DNA of 64,000 nucleotides from positions 34,256,501 to 34,320,500 of the forward strand of contig NC_134373.1 in the NCBI RefSeq assembly GCF_035582795.1. Reading direction: 5' to 3'. Shown here piece after piece: positions 11,107-24,428 of the stretch; positions within the stretch are counted from its first letter, which is position 1; the number at the start of each line of letters is the position of its first letter. The notes beneath the pieces were generated by a model. It had not been told where the DNA came from, searched no databases, and worked only from the letters and a program-made list of their open reading frames with translations. The position numbers were made by a program, and so were the translations under genes. This DNA is from Mycteria americana (lineage: Eukaryota > Chordata > Aves > Ciconiiformes > Ciconiidae).

Positions 11107-14100
11107 TTCACATTGCAGAGAGACAAATAAAATCTCAGTACTGTGTTTGTGTTTGGATTGTTCGTAGTGGTTTTTTGTAGTTTTTTTTTTTTCTTCTTTT
11201 TGCTCCACTGATTCATTTATGAAAAAAGATGATGAGATTCAGGCTTCTGATGGTATTTCCATTACCCAGGAATTGAAGTACTCTGAGCAGGCCAGGACTT
11301 GCATAAAGATAAATACACATACCCAAAGTGAACACAAATACTTTAAATACAGAAAAATACTACAGCTTGTGCCCCGTGCTACTTACCCAGCAGACCTTCT
11401 CCTGTGGATTTATGGCTGTTATCACAATACTTTCTCCTCTGGCTTTTCTTGGAAGAAAGCTTTTTCAAGAACTAAATTAATTAAACTCATAAAGAGTGTT
11501 AAAGTAAAAATATTGTCCATGCAGATACGCACATATATACATGCATATACGTATAATGAGCAATCAGTTCTTATAGAGATTTGATCTAAATCCAGCAGAT
11601 TAGATTAGCTGATAATTAGATTGTTTTGAGTCTGGATCTCCAGGGTAGATGCTGGACTCCAAATAACATAATTAGTTTGCGAAAGGGCACCAGCTTCTCA
11701 GCAGTTCACTGTCGTTTTCTTGAATGTGCTTCCTGAGAGTCGTATGAAGATCTTCCATTCTGAATAAATTCAAAGCCATGTGTCAGTTGCCAAACACGTT
11801 ATAAAAAATAAGGGAATTTCATGCACTGGTCTTTTTGAGAGTAATCTGCTTATACAATTTCTTGACTCTTAGCTCAGCTTTTTCCAGCATTTGTGGTGCA
11901 GCAGAATAAAGATCATGTTTTATTCTAGCTATGAAATTTTAGCTATATATTATTAGAGACTTTAGAAGTAGTTTGGCGTGCTTGTAACCAGAACATGGGC
12001 CAAAATGAGTAACCTTTTGTCATCGGTGAATTTCTGCTGCTTCAGAAAAAGTGATCTTACCTTCATAACCAGCAATGATCCTACATCTTATATCTTCAGA
12101 TGAAACTTGGTCTCTTGTGGCTGTACTAGAAAAGTGATACATTTTCTATTTGCTCTATAAGCAGAATTTCAGTTGCCCTCACTTTCTCTTTCGCTGAATA
12201 ATAAAAAAGGAGTGCTGTTCAAGTTTTATTTTTCCTATTCATAAATAAGAAATCTCATACTTATTTGGTGTAGAGACGCTTCAGATGCTTTACTAACATT
12301 TTATTGTCTGCCTCAGTAACAAATACGCTGTCTATCCAGAAACACTGTGGCTTCCATTAAACCGTTCTATTAATTTGACTCAAGCAGACAACAAAGCACG
12401 CTGAACGACAGCGTGTCACTGGTGACTACAGAGCTTTAAAGAAAAACCATTCTGCCTCCTGCCTTTTCATCTCTTTTCCTATATCTGAGTGTACCCCCCA
12501 TTGTATTTTAATGGAGGCATGGCCCTGTTGAGTTCTATTAATTTTTAGTGATTAGCCCAGTGTAAAGCTTTGTTAGATAAAACTGATTACATTATTTTTT
12601 CCAAAGAGGAACGTGGATACCAAGATCTCAAAGATCAGTAAGTACCCTGCTGTTGGAAAATGTTGGTTAAATGTATTTCTTGTAAATTATTCTACAGTAC
12701 TTTAAAAACATTGGAAAACTGGGTGAGGTCCTTTAAACAAAAGTGTATATATGTCCATCTGCTCTGGCTGTAGATGGAAGAGATGACTGAGAATCAGTGC
12801 TAAAAATGGCTAGTCTGTGACTCACATTAGGGGTATGAACTGGTGGAATATCTGGGATGGTAGAAAAACCATTTCTTCCACTCAGGCTGGAGTTCACCAT
12901 ATTGCAGAAGCCAGCACCGCTTATGTTCCTGTTTGGCTTATACAGTGCATAGGTCTCGTGCTGCACAGGGAGGAGGTCTTCTTTACATTTACTTTTTTTT
13001 GTTTAGTCCTCCTAGTCAAGCAGAAGTATAAGCAATGTAATCCCCCTCTCTGTTAACTAGACACGACACTTCAGCAACTTCTGCCTGACATACATTTGGG
13101 TTTCTGGAGTCCATCAGAGGTCCCTTATCCTGAGGGATCAACTGAACCTTCAGATGCCCTCCAGATATTAGATATCAATATGTGATTTTCAAGGCAACCC
13201 AGGAAGTATTTATTTCTTTCTGAAATGCAAGTAGGGTTTTTTTCCTGTTTATCACATTTCTTCTGTGGGGAAGGAGTATTCCCAAGAGTATTGGAAATAC
13301 TACCTCCCTCTCTGAATACTTACATTTCATTCCTTAGAGAGTCAGCAAGTGGCTAGAGGCTGTAACTTGGATGCACTGGCCTTCCTTCAAGAAATTGGTT
13401 CTTGACAACTCTGCCACAAGCAATCAGCTGAGAGGGTTTTAATGTGTGCTTTTTTTAAGATGGAAGACTTAACGCAACATTATTACAGAAACACACAGTG
13501 CTCCAGCAACCACATCCCTTGCACTCTAAGTGATGCCTACCTACGTGCAGCCGTGCAGACCCCAGCCTTTACCTCGCGCAGGTAAAATCCGTGGGACAGC
13601 AAGCTCTTGGGGAGAGGCAGCATCTTGTCATTACGTGTGAGCGCAAGACGTAGCATATCTAGAAGCCACTGCAACATTTCTAGGACCAGACTGTGAATCT
13701 CTGTTGCAATAAACCATTGCTTACCCAAATGACCCCTGTGAAACTAGTACTTGCAATATGGACCATAATAAACAATAATGACAGAAATAATAATAACAAT
13801 GCACTTCTGTGGCTGCCTCCCTTTTCTATCACACGGGACACATTCAGGTACCACAAGATGGATATGGTATAAAATACAGATTTATTGTATTTGGAGGTGG
13901 TAACAATGGCAGCACATGCGAGATAACTAAATGAACTATCTTGGAGAGTGATGATCGTCTATGCTCAGAATGTTACATCTCTCCACCTCTTAAAATTACG
14001 TACACTATTTACAACATCTCTTGGTTGGGTAGGGATTTCTTTATGTTGCTCCAGGTCCAACTCATGGTAAATATGACGTCATGCAGTACTGCTCCATCTC

Positions 14101-14889
14101 TGGTTGAAGGTGCGAGTGGAAAGACATACAGAACTTTCTTCTGTGACATTCCCATCTGCAGATACGTATAAATTGATAGAAATAACCTTTTGTAATACCC
14201 ACAATTTTCTGTAGTTCTAATTTTTATTGTGCCTGCTGCCTGAAAGATGATAAGACTTATTCATAGAATTCACACTCCAGTGGTTTGATAAATATATAAC
14301 AGTCTGAAAAGGAGTTTCTTGGTGCAGTGCATGTTATTCATCAGGTCTCAGTTTTCCTTGGTTTTAGTCCTAAGGTTAATTCTTTTTTTTTTTTTTTATT
14401 TTTTTATTTGACATTTTGGCTGACTTCTCTGATCTTCTTCCTACCAATAGCCACAAGGAAAAATAGCACTTGGGACAACTAAAACTAAATATGGCGTGAC
14501 AAAAAATATGTTTATATACCTTTATTATATTATCTCTTATTCTCTATCTGACAAATGAGGAGGTGAGAATATTGTAAAGTGATATTCTATAGCAGGCACA
14601 ACGCTTATCAGTTATTTTCCTTTGACCTTCTGCCTTAGAAAATTAATTCACTTGAGCTGTTCGTACACTAGAACATTAGGGAAAAAATAATGTTAGCACT
14701 AGTGAATATAATCTCTGCAGGAAAGCTGGGCAATTATTCAATGGTCTAATCTTATCTCTTGTTTCATTTTTATATGGCAAGTCTACATTTAAAGTATTAG
14801 ATATACTGTGCTTCTGCTCAGTACCATCAAACCACAGTAAATAAATGCCGCTAAGTGCCACCATGAGTGAAGGAGCTTATAATGAGAAG

Positions 14890-15130
14890 TGTGAGTAGAC
14901 ATGTGCGCCATTCATCATTCTGTTCAGTCCGATATTGGGGCTCTTTTTATCAGCAGTATTCGTAGCGGTGTCATCACCTCCGGTATAAATCTTCTGTCAG
15001 TGGCTGTCGTCCCGGTGCCCTATTAAACTCATGCTCTCACATAATCACTGACTGACCTTTGGATGTCTTTCATTAACCTCTGACCTGCACCCCACTGGCT
15101 TCTTGTTGGTAGGTAAATCTATAACATGAC
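14890..15130. promoter_or_regulatory. Possible conserved noncoding element
   Basis: The block retains several CpGs and a more balanced composition than its AT-rich flanks (for example GTAGCGGTGTCATCACCTCCGG-like sequence near 14960-14985 and CGTCCCGGTGCCC near 15009). No frame is open through it, and it does not look like a repeat I know. That pattern fits purifying selection on noncoding DNA, but conservation cannot be judged from one genome. Confidence 0.25.
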
Positions 15131-15510
15131 ATTTGCTTATGACTCAACCTTTATCCTTGCTTAATAGTGGTGCCTTTCATTTTTTTTTTTTTTTGTTCTG
15201 AAGCAAAAAGATAGTTACAATCTTAAAGCACAGCTTGGATTTCAAAGGTTGGAACACAATATTCACCTAAGTGTCTCCTAATAGACGTTCTAATATTTTT
15301 CCACTGCTGCTTACTGAATGTTATCAATTGTAAATTGATGCAGGACGTTAGCCTCGCAAACGATATTTTTGTTTCTGACAGAAGTTTATTTTCTCTCAGG
15401 TATTTTCTTCTTGCTGTGTTCCCCTAATCAGGGATTAGGGATTGATTAATTAAAATTCAATTGTGCAGCTGGAGATTCTGGTGCTGGAGATGAGGGTAGC
15501 TATTACACAG

Positions 15511-15590
15511 CAATAATAATAACAGTAATAACAATAATAACAATAATAACAATAATAACAATAATAATAATAATAATGATGATGATGATG
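15511..15590. repeat. Compound (AAT/AAC)n microsatellite ending in (GAT)n
   Basis: An 80-base run of AAT and AAC trinucleotides ends in five GAT triplets, directly visible. Confidence 0.93.
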
Positions 15591-15664
15591 CAAGATTTTG
15601 TTCTCATGAGGATCAAGTGGGCTGGAAAGTAGCTACTCCAGTGCTCGATGTTGCTGATGTCTTA

Positions 15665-15735
15665 CTGCAAAGCCTTGGTCAAGCTACTTGCTTTTTCTAT
15701 GACTCATTTACCTCACTTGTAAAATGGGCCATGGT
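15665..15735 (+). mobile_element. MIR-type SINE relic
   Basis: The sequence follows the conserved MIR core and tail: CCTTGGTCAAGCTACTTGC, then a pyrimidine-rich stretch, CTCATTTACCTCA and TGTAAAATGGG. This matches the remembered order of the MIR consensus (ttgggcaagttacttaacc ... cctcatctgtaaaatggg). Only the central part is preserved. Confidence 0.6.
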
Positions 15736-15739
15736 AAAA

Positions 15740-18700
15740 CTGTACTCTGCAGAATAAAACATGAAAAATGGCTTCTATTTACCTTTTCTGTGCTTGGGAA
15801 CCAGACTGATACTCTTATTAACCCTGCTCAGCTAAGTGTGTGTACAGAGTTAAGAGCGTACTGAATTCTGTTTCTCTTCCTTCAGCCCTACGTCCCCCCT
15901 GTGAATGTGCCCCTAATTAAAGTTAACTATAATTAGTACCGATTAACTAAAATTCTTAGCGGTTGTATTCCTGCAAACCCATTGATGAAAGGGGCTCTCG
16001 CAGCGAGCAGGAAAGTAAGCAGTTAGGGTTTGTGGGGGCATTGGAAGCGAGGGGTTCATGGAAAATTGCAGGCCTGGCTGGTGCTCCCTCGGCGAGGGGC
16101 TGCGGGAACGTGCTCATGTCTCGGCAGGGAAACGGGAGAGAGGAAATGGGTACGGCACCGGAGGAGACCGGGGAACACGAAATGCAGGTGTGAACCGTGA
16201 GGGAGGTTGCGGGGAGAGAACGGGGTGGATGGGTCTGATGGGGGGCTGTCTGCAAGGTGCTGTCGTCCTGATTCAGTCTTTTGAGTGACCACAGAAAAGA
16301 GCACGGGGCTTCCTGCGGGAAAATTAAAGTAAAGATCTGAGTGAATGTACGTGGAATGGCTTTTGCATTTTCTGCTAAAGTGTGTAAATCATCCTGAAGC
16401 AATGTTAAAATAAGAAAAGATTGGATGACATTATCTTCTCCTCAACTTTATCTATACCTTTAATAAGGGTATTTTAGCAGGCTTATGTACTTAAAATACT
16501 TTCAAGTAACTTGTGTAATGGCAACAGTGTTTCCTGAACCACATAATGCACACACACTTATTAAATCCATGTCTTGATGATTTTGCTATCTAGAAAGCTA
16601 AAGCAAAATGCCAATAGTTTGTTCCTGAGTTTTTCCTCTCTCCATTTCTTTTTACTGCGTTCAGGAATGGCAAGTAGGCTATGCTTCTCTTTCCTGTTTC
16701 GGTATGAGGCTGTCTCCGCACAGCTGGAGGGCCCATCTCTTCTCAGCTTGTGACCAAGCACCATCAAAATGCGGAAAATTTCAGGGAATTGGGAAGGGAC
16801 AGATAAGCAGTTTTTCTCTTCTTTAACTTACTGTGTTCTGATATAGCATTCCTCCCTGTTTTTATCAGTATTGTCCTCATTTCTCCTTTTTCTCTCTTCA
16901 TTTTCTTCTATGCTTGGGTATGTCGCTTTTGATATCAAGGGCAAAAAACCCTAATGTTGGTATTTTGCACTTCATAACATACCTGGAACAAATTACATGG
17001 GTAGCAAAGGAAACTGTAACAAACCACAGATGTCAACACATACCCATCCCTGGTGTTGGCTGACTGCCGTCTCTGGAAAGAGAGGTTGTTCTGGGCATCA
17101 GCCATCTCCACTAGAAGGTGACAACATCACACGTGCTTGGGACCAGCATCCTCTGAAGCACTCGGACATCATCTGAAACAACATCAGCTTCCTTGTGGTG
17201 TCTGAACTCTGGACAGGGGAGATAAACCAAGGGATGTGGCTGCAGCCCTTTGGTGGGGAGCAGAGATGAGAGCATTGGCCTGTGCTGCAGTCCTTAGGAT
17301 GATCTTCCTCATTTTCAGGTCACCAGAGATCTTTATGTCGTACGGATGTGGAACAACAGAGAACTCATTTCCTGACCCCAGGCTCATTACATGGATGGTA
17401 TTATCAAACGTAATACAACTTATGTGTGGATGGTTTGATAACACTGCCTTTTATTCAACATACATGTACTTTTTTAAAAACCTTCTGTTAAATCAAAATG
17501 AGAAAGGATAATGATAGGATAAGGAAAGAAAAGACTTCTGTTCATGTGTGATAACCCATGCTTCCTAGCTCATTCGTAAGCACCTTGCCCTTCCCAGTTT
17601 AACATACAGCTGTTTTGGAGCTCACAGACAGCAGCACGGGGTCAACATTGAGCAGTGCGGTGGGATTGGTGGTCAGTTAAACCAAGAGCTGGTTAGATGC
17701 CAGTTCCAAGAAAGTGTACAAAAATGTCCTGGTAAGAGGCTGTTGCCTAGGCACAGTCTACTTTCATTGGCAAAAGGGAAAAAACCAGGGCAACATACTG
17801 TGTTATACTAATCCCTCGGCCATTAAGGCCTATTAGTGGCCTCAGGGCGCTGACACAAAGTCCTGCAGTGGCAGGGAGAGAGGGGCAGACAGCAGGGAAC
17901 CCTGGAAAATGTGATGGAAAGGTCGTTTCCCCCAGAAGTGCCTAGTGCCAGCCTTGGCTTGTGCCCCCCCCAGCAGCCCTGGTGGTGCCTGTGACGTGAC
18001 CTAGTACCTGGGCGCACGTTTGTCATGTACCGGACAGGGATCCGTTATGCCAGGTTTCATCGGAGGTGAATGGTATTATTATGAATAATGGTAACAATAA
18101 TGATAATAACAATAAGATACTAGAATATTCTGGAGCTCTAGCTATGGATCAGAACAATATTGTGCTAGGCACAGCAATGCCCTTTCCATCACCACCGGAG
18201 AGTGAGATGAATAAAGTCACAAAAACGTGGGAATGGAATGGGAAAATAAAGGATTGTATCTCTCTACTTTTTATTTGGATTTACAAAAACATTTGGAAAA
18301 GCTTTTCAGGGTGGAATTTGGTGGAGTGCAGTTGAGAACCTTTGGAAAAAAAGTGGATTGTGAGGAGAAACATGCAGAGCAAGGACCCTGTCCCTTAGAT
18401 GGCTCAGTCCCACAGACCTGAGTGGGCTTTTGATCTGGCTGGGACAGAGCAGAAGATTTTCAATTGATGATGACAACCGAGAGGACTTGGGATGATGGCA
18501 GCAAAGAAACACAAATGGGTGGTTAATTGTGTGACCCACAGGGAGCACTGGAAGACATTAATGGGTATAAAGAGGCCATATTTCCATAAATGACCATTAG
18601 TCTTCTGCAAATGTTCCTTGAAATGTAAAGGAATGATTTTCTCTCTCCAATTAATCATCCTGGAAATCCTCCTTCGTGTAATCTTGAAAACACGGGAGAG

Positions 18701-19680
18701 GACTTAGTATCAGCAAATGTTGCCAGATGTACAAAATGGCAGAGTAATGTGTTGTATAAAATGATTTTGGGTGGCAGAAACTGGATAGGCAGCCAAGAAT
18801 ACTGCACCAACATTTCAGCTTTTCTGCGAGAGGCGTTGCCAGCCTCAGGAGGGAGCACTGGATAATTTATAGGTTAACATTTTCTTTTTATGTGAATAGC
18901 ATTTTTTCTCATTTATAGTTAATTAGGTTAAGCATGCATGGGGAGCGAGGGAGGAAAGACTTTCAGAGAGAATCTAAACGATTAGTAATTTGAATGAAGT
19001 AAAAGAATCTGCTAAAAGATGTAGCTCTGGAATTAAATATGTTGCTATAACAAGTGTAAGTATCAGATAGGAATTTTAAAGGTTCTTACATTAATTATAG
19101 CAGCAGCATAAAAGGGGGTAGAGCGTATTTACAGATTTGGCACTTGGATTCTTTTCACAAGTAGCTGCTGTTTCATTTTACTAGAGGAAGAGAAGCTATT
19201 TGTCCCACCATTTCACAGGTTTATATCTTTTGCACACATTTCTTGTCTTGGGGCTATTGGCTCACATACAGGATCAGTTAAGGTGAACTACAAGGTAAAA
19301 TGAACATTGACTTGACCACTGAGTTTCTTTGAATCTTTTTTCCTGTATAAAATCTTCTTGACACTTCCTGGTTGGCTGAACATTTTTTTTTGGCAGATTC
19401 TGTGTGTCCATCTAAATGCAGGGAGTGGAACGGTTTCACTAGGGCCCATCTAAAAATGCTGCACCGTATGTAGACGGGGGCAAACTTTTATGCAGACGCT
19501 GAGAATGGCATTCAGGGCATTAAAATCACCTGGGCTGCAGTTAGATTACTGGTATACAGACTTGTCAAACCCAGTATGTTGATGGTGAGGATCACAGAGC
19601 GTGCGGCCATCTCCCATCTCCCGCCGCGAGGGCGGTGCATCTCTCCTTTGCAGCACCGCGCCACGGGCTCTCTCCCGTCC
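15740..19680. other. Intergenic, no gene seen
   Basis: Overlapping open frames at 15956-16402 on both strands have no recognisable domain. An AAT/AAC-rich patch lies near 18070-18115. Nothing else could be supported. Confidence 0.55.
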
Positions 19681-19892
19681 TGATGCCCCACGTGCCTGAC
19701 GCAACCGGCTGGTTTCCCCCACACGACTGGTTCTGATGCCCCACGTGCCTGACGCAACCGGCTGGTTTCCCCCACATGACTGGTTCTGATGCCCCACGTG
19801 CCTGACGCAACCGGCTGGTTTCCCCCACATGACTGGTTCTGATGCCCCACGTGCCTGACGCAACCGGCTGGTTTCCCCCACACGACTGGTTC
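19681..19892. repeat. Minisatellite: four 53-bp units, each with a CACGTG E-box
   Basis: Four head-to-tail copies start at 19681, 19734, 19787 and 19840. The only difference I see is a CG to TG change in the ACACGACTGG segment of units 2 and 3. Each unit carries the palindromic E-box CACGTG (19689, 19742, 19795, 19848), followed by TGACGCAA, which resembles ATF/C-EBP sites. Because 53 is not a multiple of three and the unit has no stop in the minus-strand frames, all three minus frames stay open. This explains the repetitive ORFs there without implying a protein. Confidence 0.95.
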
Positions 19893-20959
19893 TTCTGGGG
19901 TGATCCAGTGCACGGCTGTCGTGGCCAGAGCTATCATGTTCCAGGATATCTGTGACGAGCGAGACAGAATTTTACAAGAAGGAAGACATTTATGAACAAT
20001 TAGTGAAAACGCATTTCCAGCTGGAATGCCTTCCACTGTGTAATTTTTGAAAATGCTCAGAACAGTTTTTAACTAACTTTCAGTTTCCTTTGCAGATCAC
20101 CCTTAAGTATTGGGTGGAGTTTTTAAATGTAAGCACGTAAGTTCAAATTTAAGCACTTTTATCCGAGGGGTCTGATGTACAAGTTCTCCCAGCTGAAGAG
20201 CATGCAGTACGTCCAAAAATCAGGCAGGACTTTGAGTTAGATGCTAAATATAGATTTAACAGTTTATCCCCTGACACCCAAATAATTCAAGAAGTGAATG
20301 ATTTGTGATTTCGAGAAATGAATGATTATTTATACTGCTGCCATTTTTATTGCACATGAGCAGTTCCACATGGAGAGTTACTCAAAGTAGTTTAATGTTT
20401 GTGCTGCGCCCATAAAAGCCAGTTTCTTTTTCTAGACAGAGGTCTTTAAAATAGCCTAAAGGAATTGAATGCTGAGCCCCAGTGAAAGTCAGGGAGAGAG
20501 AAGCACCTAATTCCCTTACGCCTTTTAGAAAATCCCAGTGTTTATTGGCTTACCCCCAGCTGTAAGTCAAGCCCAAACGCTGCACCAGTTGTGCCCCAGC
20601 GGTATATTCTGCGCTCCTCTGTATTAGGCGACTCGAAGGAAGATGCACCCGGGGTTGTTCGGATTTACACTGGCTGCCTGCTTTTGTGTTTTTAAAAAGA
20701 AGAAAACAGAGCATGCACAGGTTGTGTGCGTGGCTGCTCTGTGTGTGGGATGTGGTCAAGGGGTGTCCGACTCCGGCCAGAAGTAGAGCGAAGCTCAGCG
20801 GAGCACAACGCCCAGACCAGGGGATCCAGGTCCGGAGCCAGGCGGGAACACACGAGCGCAGCCCTGACCTGCGCGGCCCTGCACTATGCTGCGCGGCGCT
20901 GACACAACAACATTTTAGAAGCAATTGTGGGTTCTTCCGACGTGACACGTGGTGCAATG

Positions 20960-21065
20960 AGTTTAAATGCCTTGCCCTAGGTCACACGGGGAAGCAGTAG
21001 CAGATGTGGTAGAACAGAGGTGCCTGACTCAGAGCCCAGTCACCTCCTGAACCACAGGCCTTCTG
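20960..21065 (-). mobile_element. MIR-like (amniote tRNA-derived) SINE relic, minus orientation
   Basis: The plus strand reads CCTTGCCCTAGGTCACACGG, then AGTAGCAGATGTGGTAGAACAG, GTGCCTGACTCAGAGCCCAG and ACCTCCTGAACCACAGG-type sequence. This is the reverse-complement signature of amniote MIR elements (cttgcccaaggtcacac ... cctgactcccagtcc ... aaccact). Recognition is from memory of the consensus; the boundaries are approximate. Confidence 0.6.
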
Positions 21066-21189
21066 TCACAAGCCAAAGGGAATGCTTTCACACACGCAAG
21101 GAGAAACGTCAGAGAAAACAACAGTTCATCCAAGCTCATAGCAAGCTTGGATAAACAGGTTTTGGTCGAGCAGCCAAAGCTGAGGACCA

Positions 21190-21345
21190 GAGCCCAGAAG
21201 TTTGAGTTTAGTCCCCGGCTAACTGCATCTGTGTCTCTGGTGACTCCTGGCAAGTCCTTCACTTCCCCACCAGCCTGCAAAGCCGGGGCAGAAATGGCTT
21301 ATGGAGAGATTGTGAGATTAGCTAATTAACACTATGCAAAAGCTC
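21190..21345 (+). mobile_element. MIR-like SINE relic, plus orientation
   Basis: From 21200 the order GAGTTTAGTCCCCGGCT, CTGTGTCTCTGGTGACTCCT, GGCAAGTCCTTCACTTCCCC, GGGGCAGAAATGGC and TTGTGAGATTAGCTAATTAA parallels the MIR consensus (ggttcgaatcccggctc ... gtgaccttgggcaagtcacttaacc ... aaaatgggg ... gttgtgaggattaaatgag). It lies 125 bases from a minus-oriented relic of the same kind. Confidence 0.6.
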
Positions 21346-24300
21346 TGCTGGAGACCTGCTCTGCCCTTAGTGGAAGAGACTGCAATGTGTGCTCTGTCCG
21401 GGGGTTACAGACTGCTCTTGCAGGGTAGGATTTAATTGCACAAGGGCTCATCTGTTGCTGCTGTGGTCATTGGAAGGTATTTTGATCCACCCTCTAGCCC
21501 GTGTACTTGCCCCAGCAGCCCCATATATACTGAAGCCGTGACTGGTGCAGCAGGAGGTGAGTTTAGGCATTTTGGGCATCATCCAGCTCCCACAGAGCAG
21601 CTCAGAGAAGGAGCTATGTGGAGCTGTGCTGAAGCAGCAAGGGAGATCGTTGCTGCCTGCAGAGCAGCACCAGATCTGGAAGGGCAGCATGAGCTCTGCC
21701 ATACCTAATTGCTGCACCTCTAAAGCATGTCCACAGCTCTCCATGAAGTCATTCCAGCACAGCTGGAAAGCTAACGCAGCTTGTCCCTCTGCCCATGAGT
21801 TGGTTCCCACACATGGCAGGAAGGGCCACAGCAGAAGGATGCAGGTGAGGAACCAGAAGACTGTTCATTTCCTAACGTCCCTCCTGCTTAGAGAGTCAGG
21901 CCAGTTCACAGGGGCACAGCTCTGGGCTTAGGCAGGTGGACTGTGTGCAGCTGCTGCTTTATTTGTCCCAGCAGCATCAAATGTCTTCTCTCTTCATCTG
22001 AGAGAAGAAGGAAGGGAGGCAGGCACAATATTTTATCACTGGTAAAAACCGCAATATCCAAGGCGAGGGATCAAGAAGGGATAAGAAGGTCTGATGTGGC
22101 ATCTCTGCCTTTCAAGACCTGGATCACACCATGGACAGTTGAAACACTTCTCCTTGGACCAGCTGGTTTTCCCGTCTTTGGGAAGGGCTCCTTCCCTTGC
22201 GCCTGGGCCGTGTCTCTTCTCCACTCCTGTACCTGACGGTCAGGGCAGCGGGGGTGCTGGGGTGCAGTCACAGACTGCCTGGAGAACTGCATAGCTCTGC
22301 ACAGCTTTTGCTGTTTCCTTGTGGTATCAATCCTGGCACCTGTGCCAGTGGATGTTCCAAGGCTCGGCTCATAGTAACGTTCCCTTGAGAAATAACGATT
22401 TCACTGGAAGAAGTTGCCAGTATGTTAAAAATGTAAGAAAGACAGCATTTTTCATGCAAACACTTGCTGTCAATATGGATAATGACCTATCTGCTGCTAG
22501 TTTCCGTCTTCTTGGGGTGGGAGGCAAGGAAGGAGAACTGGACTTTGTGCTGAACGGATGGTTGTGAGGAGCCAGTACTGTGCAGTCATTTGCAAGCAGC
22601 TTGCAGACATCAGGAGTAAAGGTTCGTTACATCTCTAATTTTTTTTCTTCCTTTGGGCAGGTGGCCTAACAGCCCAACAGCTGATCCTACTTTTTAAATT
22701 TAATTTTAATTGAATGCACTGCTAGAGATGCCTTAAATTGACTCTTTTTGTTTGAATTTCCTAAGGGAGTTTGCCCCAAGACCTCTATCCTAGTGATAAC
22801 TTATTCTGGCCAATGGAGCCAGTGTGTATTTATTGTATATCTCTGTCCCTTCTCTGGCTTCTGCTACCATGAACACTGCAGTTGCTGATGACTAGAAAAT
22901 TACTCAAGTGTGAACTGTTTCACTGTCTGTCACTTTCCTCATTAGGCTAGTGAGAAAATATATCTACGACTGTCACACACAGCCCTCATTAGGTTACCAG
23001 CACATTGAGATCATTGCCTTTTTTAAAGATGGCTGCAGGAAAATGGCTGGGTAGTTTGATGCTCCTCAGTAATAAGTGGAAGTAGCAAAACTAGGGCTCA
23101 CTGCACTCTCCTCTGAAATAATTGCATTGTTTGCAGAGCTTGATCAATGGAATGAAGTGTTACTGCTGGGGAAGTCGGATGGCGGTGCATAATCCCGCTT
23201 CTTACTCTGAGTGGAGGGGGCAGAAGATGCTCGAGGTAAGACTAATTAATTGTGTAAAAGAGATTTAGGACAAGGACACTATCCATTTTTGGCATCTGCT
23301 TCTCCTTGTGCCTGTTAAACTTGAGGAACTCTATCGAAGGTGGTGTATTTTCTTTTGTGTGTCAGTATGAGCAAATCTAGGTCTATCAGCTATAGCTCTA
23401 ACTGGTAGCAATGAAGGCTACCAGTGCGTTCCCAATTCCTCCCTCAAGCAGCTAGCCAAAGTAGCACTAATCAATATAGACCCATTTTAGCCTTTCCCAG
23501 AAGGCTGGATTTAGACACTATCACTGCCAAATGTCCATGCTGAGTTTCTGCTAGAAAAGATGTGCTAAATGACTGCACGCCTTCTCTCTAACTAGCGCTA
23601 CTTTCTTTTTAGTTCACTTCTTTGCCCAAGCAAAGAGTGCCACTGCCTTCCACGCTGGCATTTCCCCTGAAATTGGTCCATTAACTCCTATATGCTCTAG
23701 AAAGACATGTAGCTATTTTCATGCCTGGATTTCTTTATTTGAAGAAAGAAAAAAAAGAAAAAGAGCAATAGTCGCAATAGTCGCAATAGTAGCTACTGTT
23801 AGCTGCAACATACTCCAGCCACCAGAGCAGCTACATAATCCTACTTGCTGTAGGGCCAAAGCGTTGAATGGGACCATTGTATTGGCGGGAACTGCTACTT
23901 GCTTTGCTGGAAAGGGTGCTTCTGAAAATTTCAGTACAGCCTAGTCTGCTGGGGCTGTTACATGCTTGCTTTGGTGCAGTCCACTGGTGCACCCGTTTGG
24001 TGCAGACATAGTCTGGCTCACCGACTTACTAGATGTTGTTGGCATTGGTAGGTGAAGGTTTGCATGCCATACCACATATAAAATTGCTCTGAAAAGTCAT
24101 TTTACATGAGGAACTTCTTTTATGCTTTCATTATAATGTATTTTTACTACGGATTGCTTCTGTATCGTGATCCCAAAGACCTGAAAGGCAGTATACACAA
24201 AAACTTTTGCACCCATTGAATCTTGATAGAAATGTGTAGGGCGATGTCTGGTCGCCGCATCAGACCTGCAATGTTGATGATCCATCTCTGTTCTGCCACA

Positions 24301-24428
24301 TAAATGTTCATTCATTAGCACTGGCGAAGAGGATCAATGATATACTGTAGTTGATTAGGTTCATAGCAGATATGTATCCCCTAAGGATAAGATGATGAAA
24401 AAAACTTATGGCCTTTTTGCTTATTTAA

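Larger units (their letters stand above)
8705..15510. other. Intergenic, no gene seen
   Basis: No supportable exon was found. The stretch contains a MITE relic at 11055-11106, short direct repeats at 10828-10872, T-rich runs, short AAT-rich patches near 13770-13800 and a possible conserved block at 14890-15130. The open frames (for example 9092-9442 plus and 11219-11584 plus) lack recognisable motifs. Confidence 0.6.
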
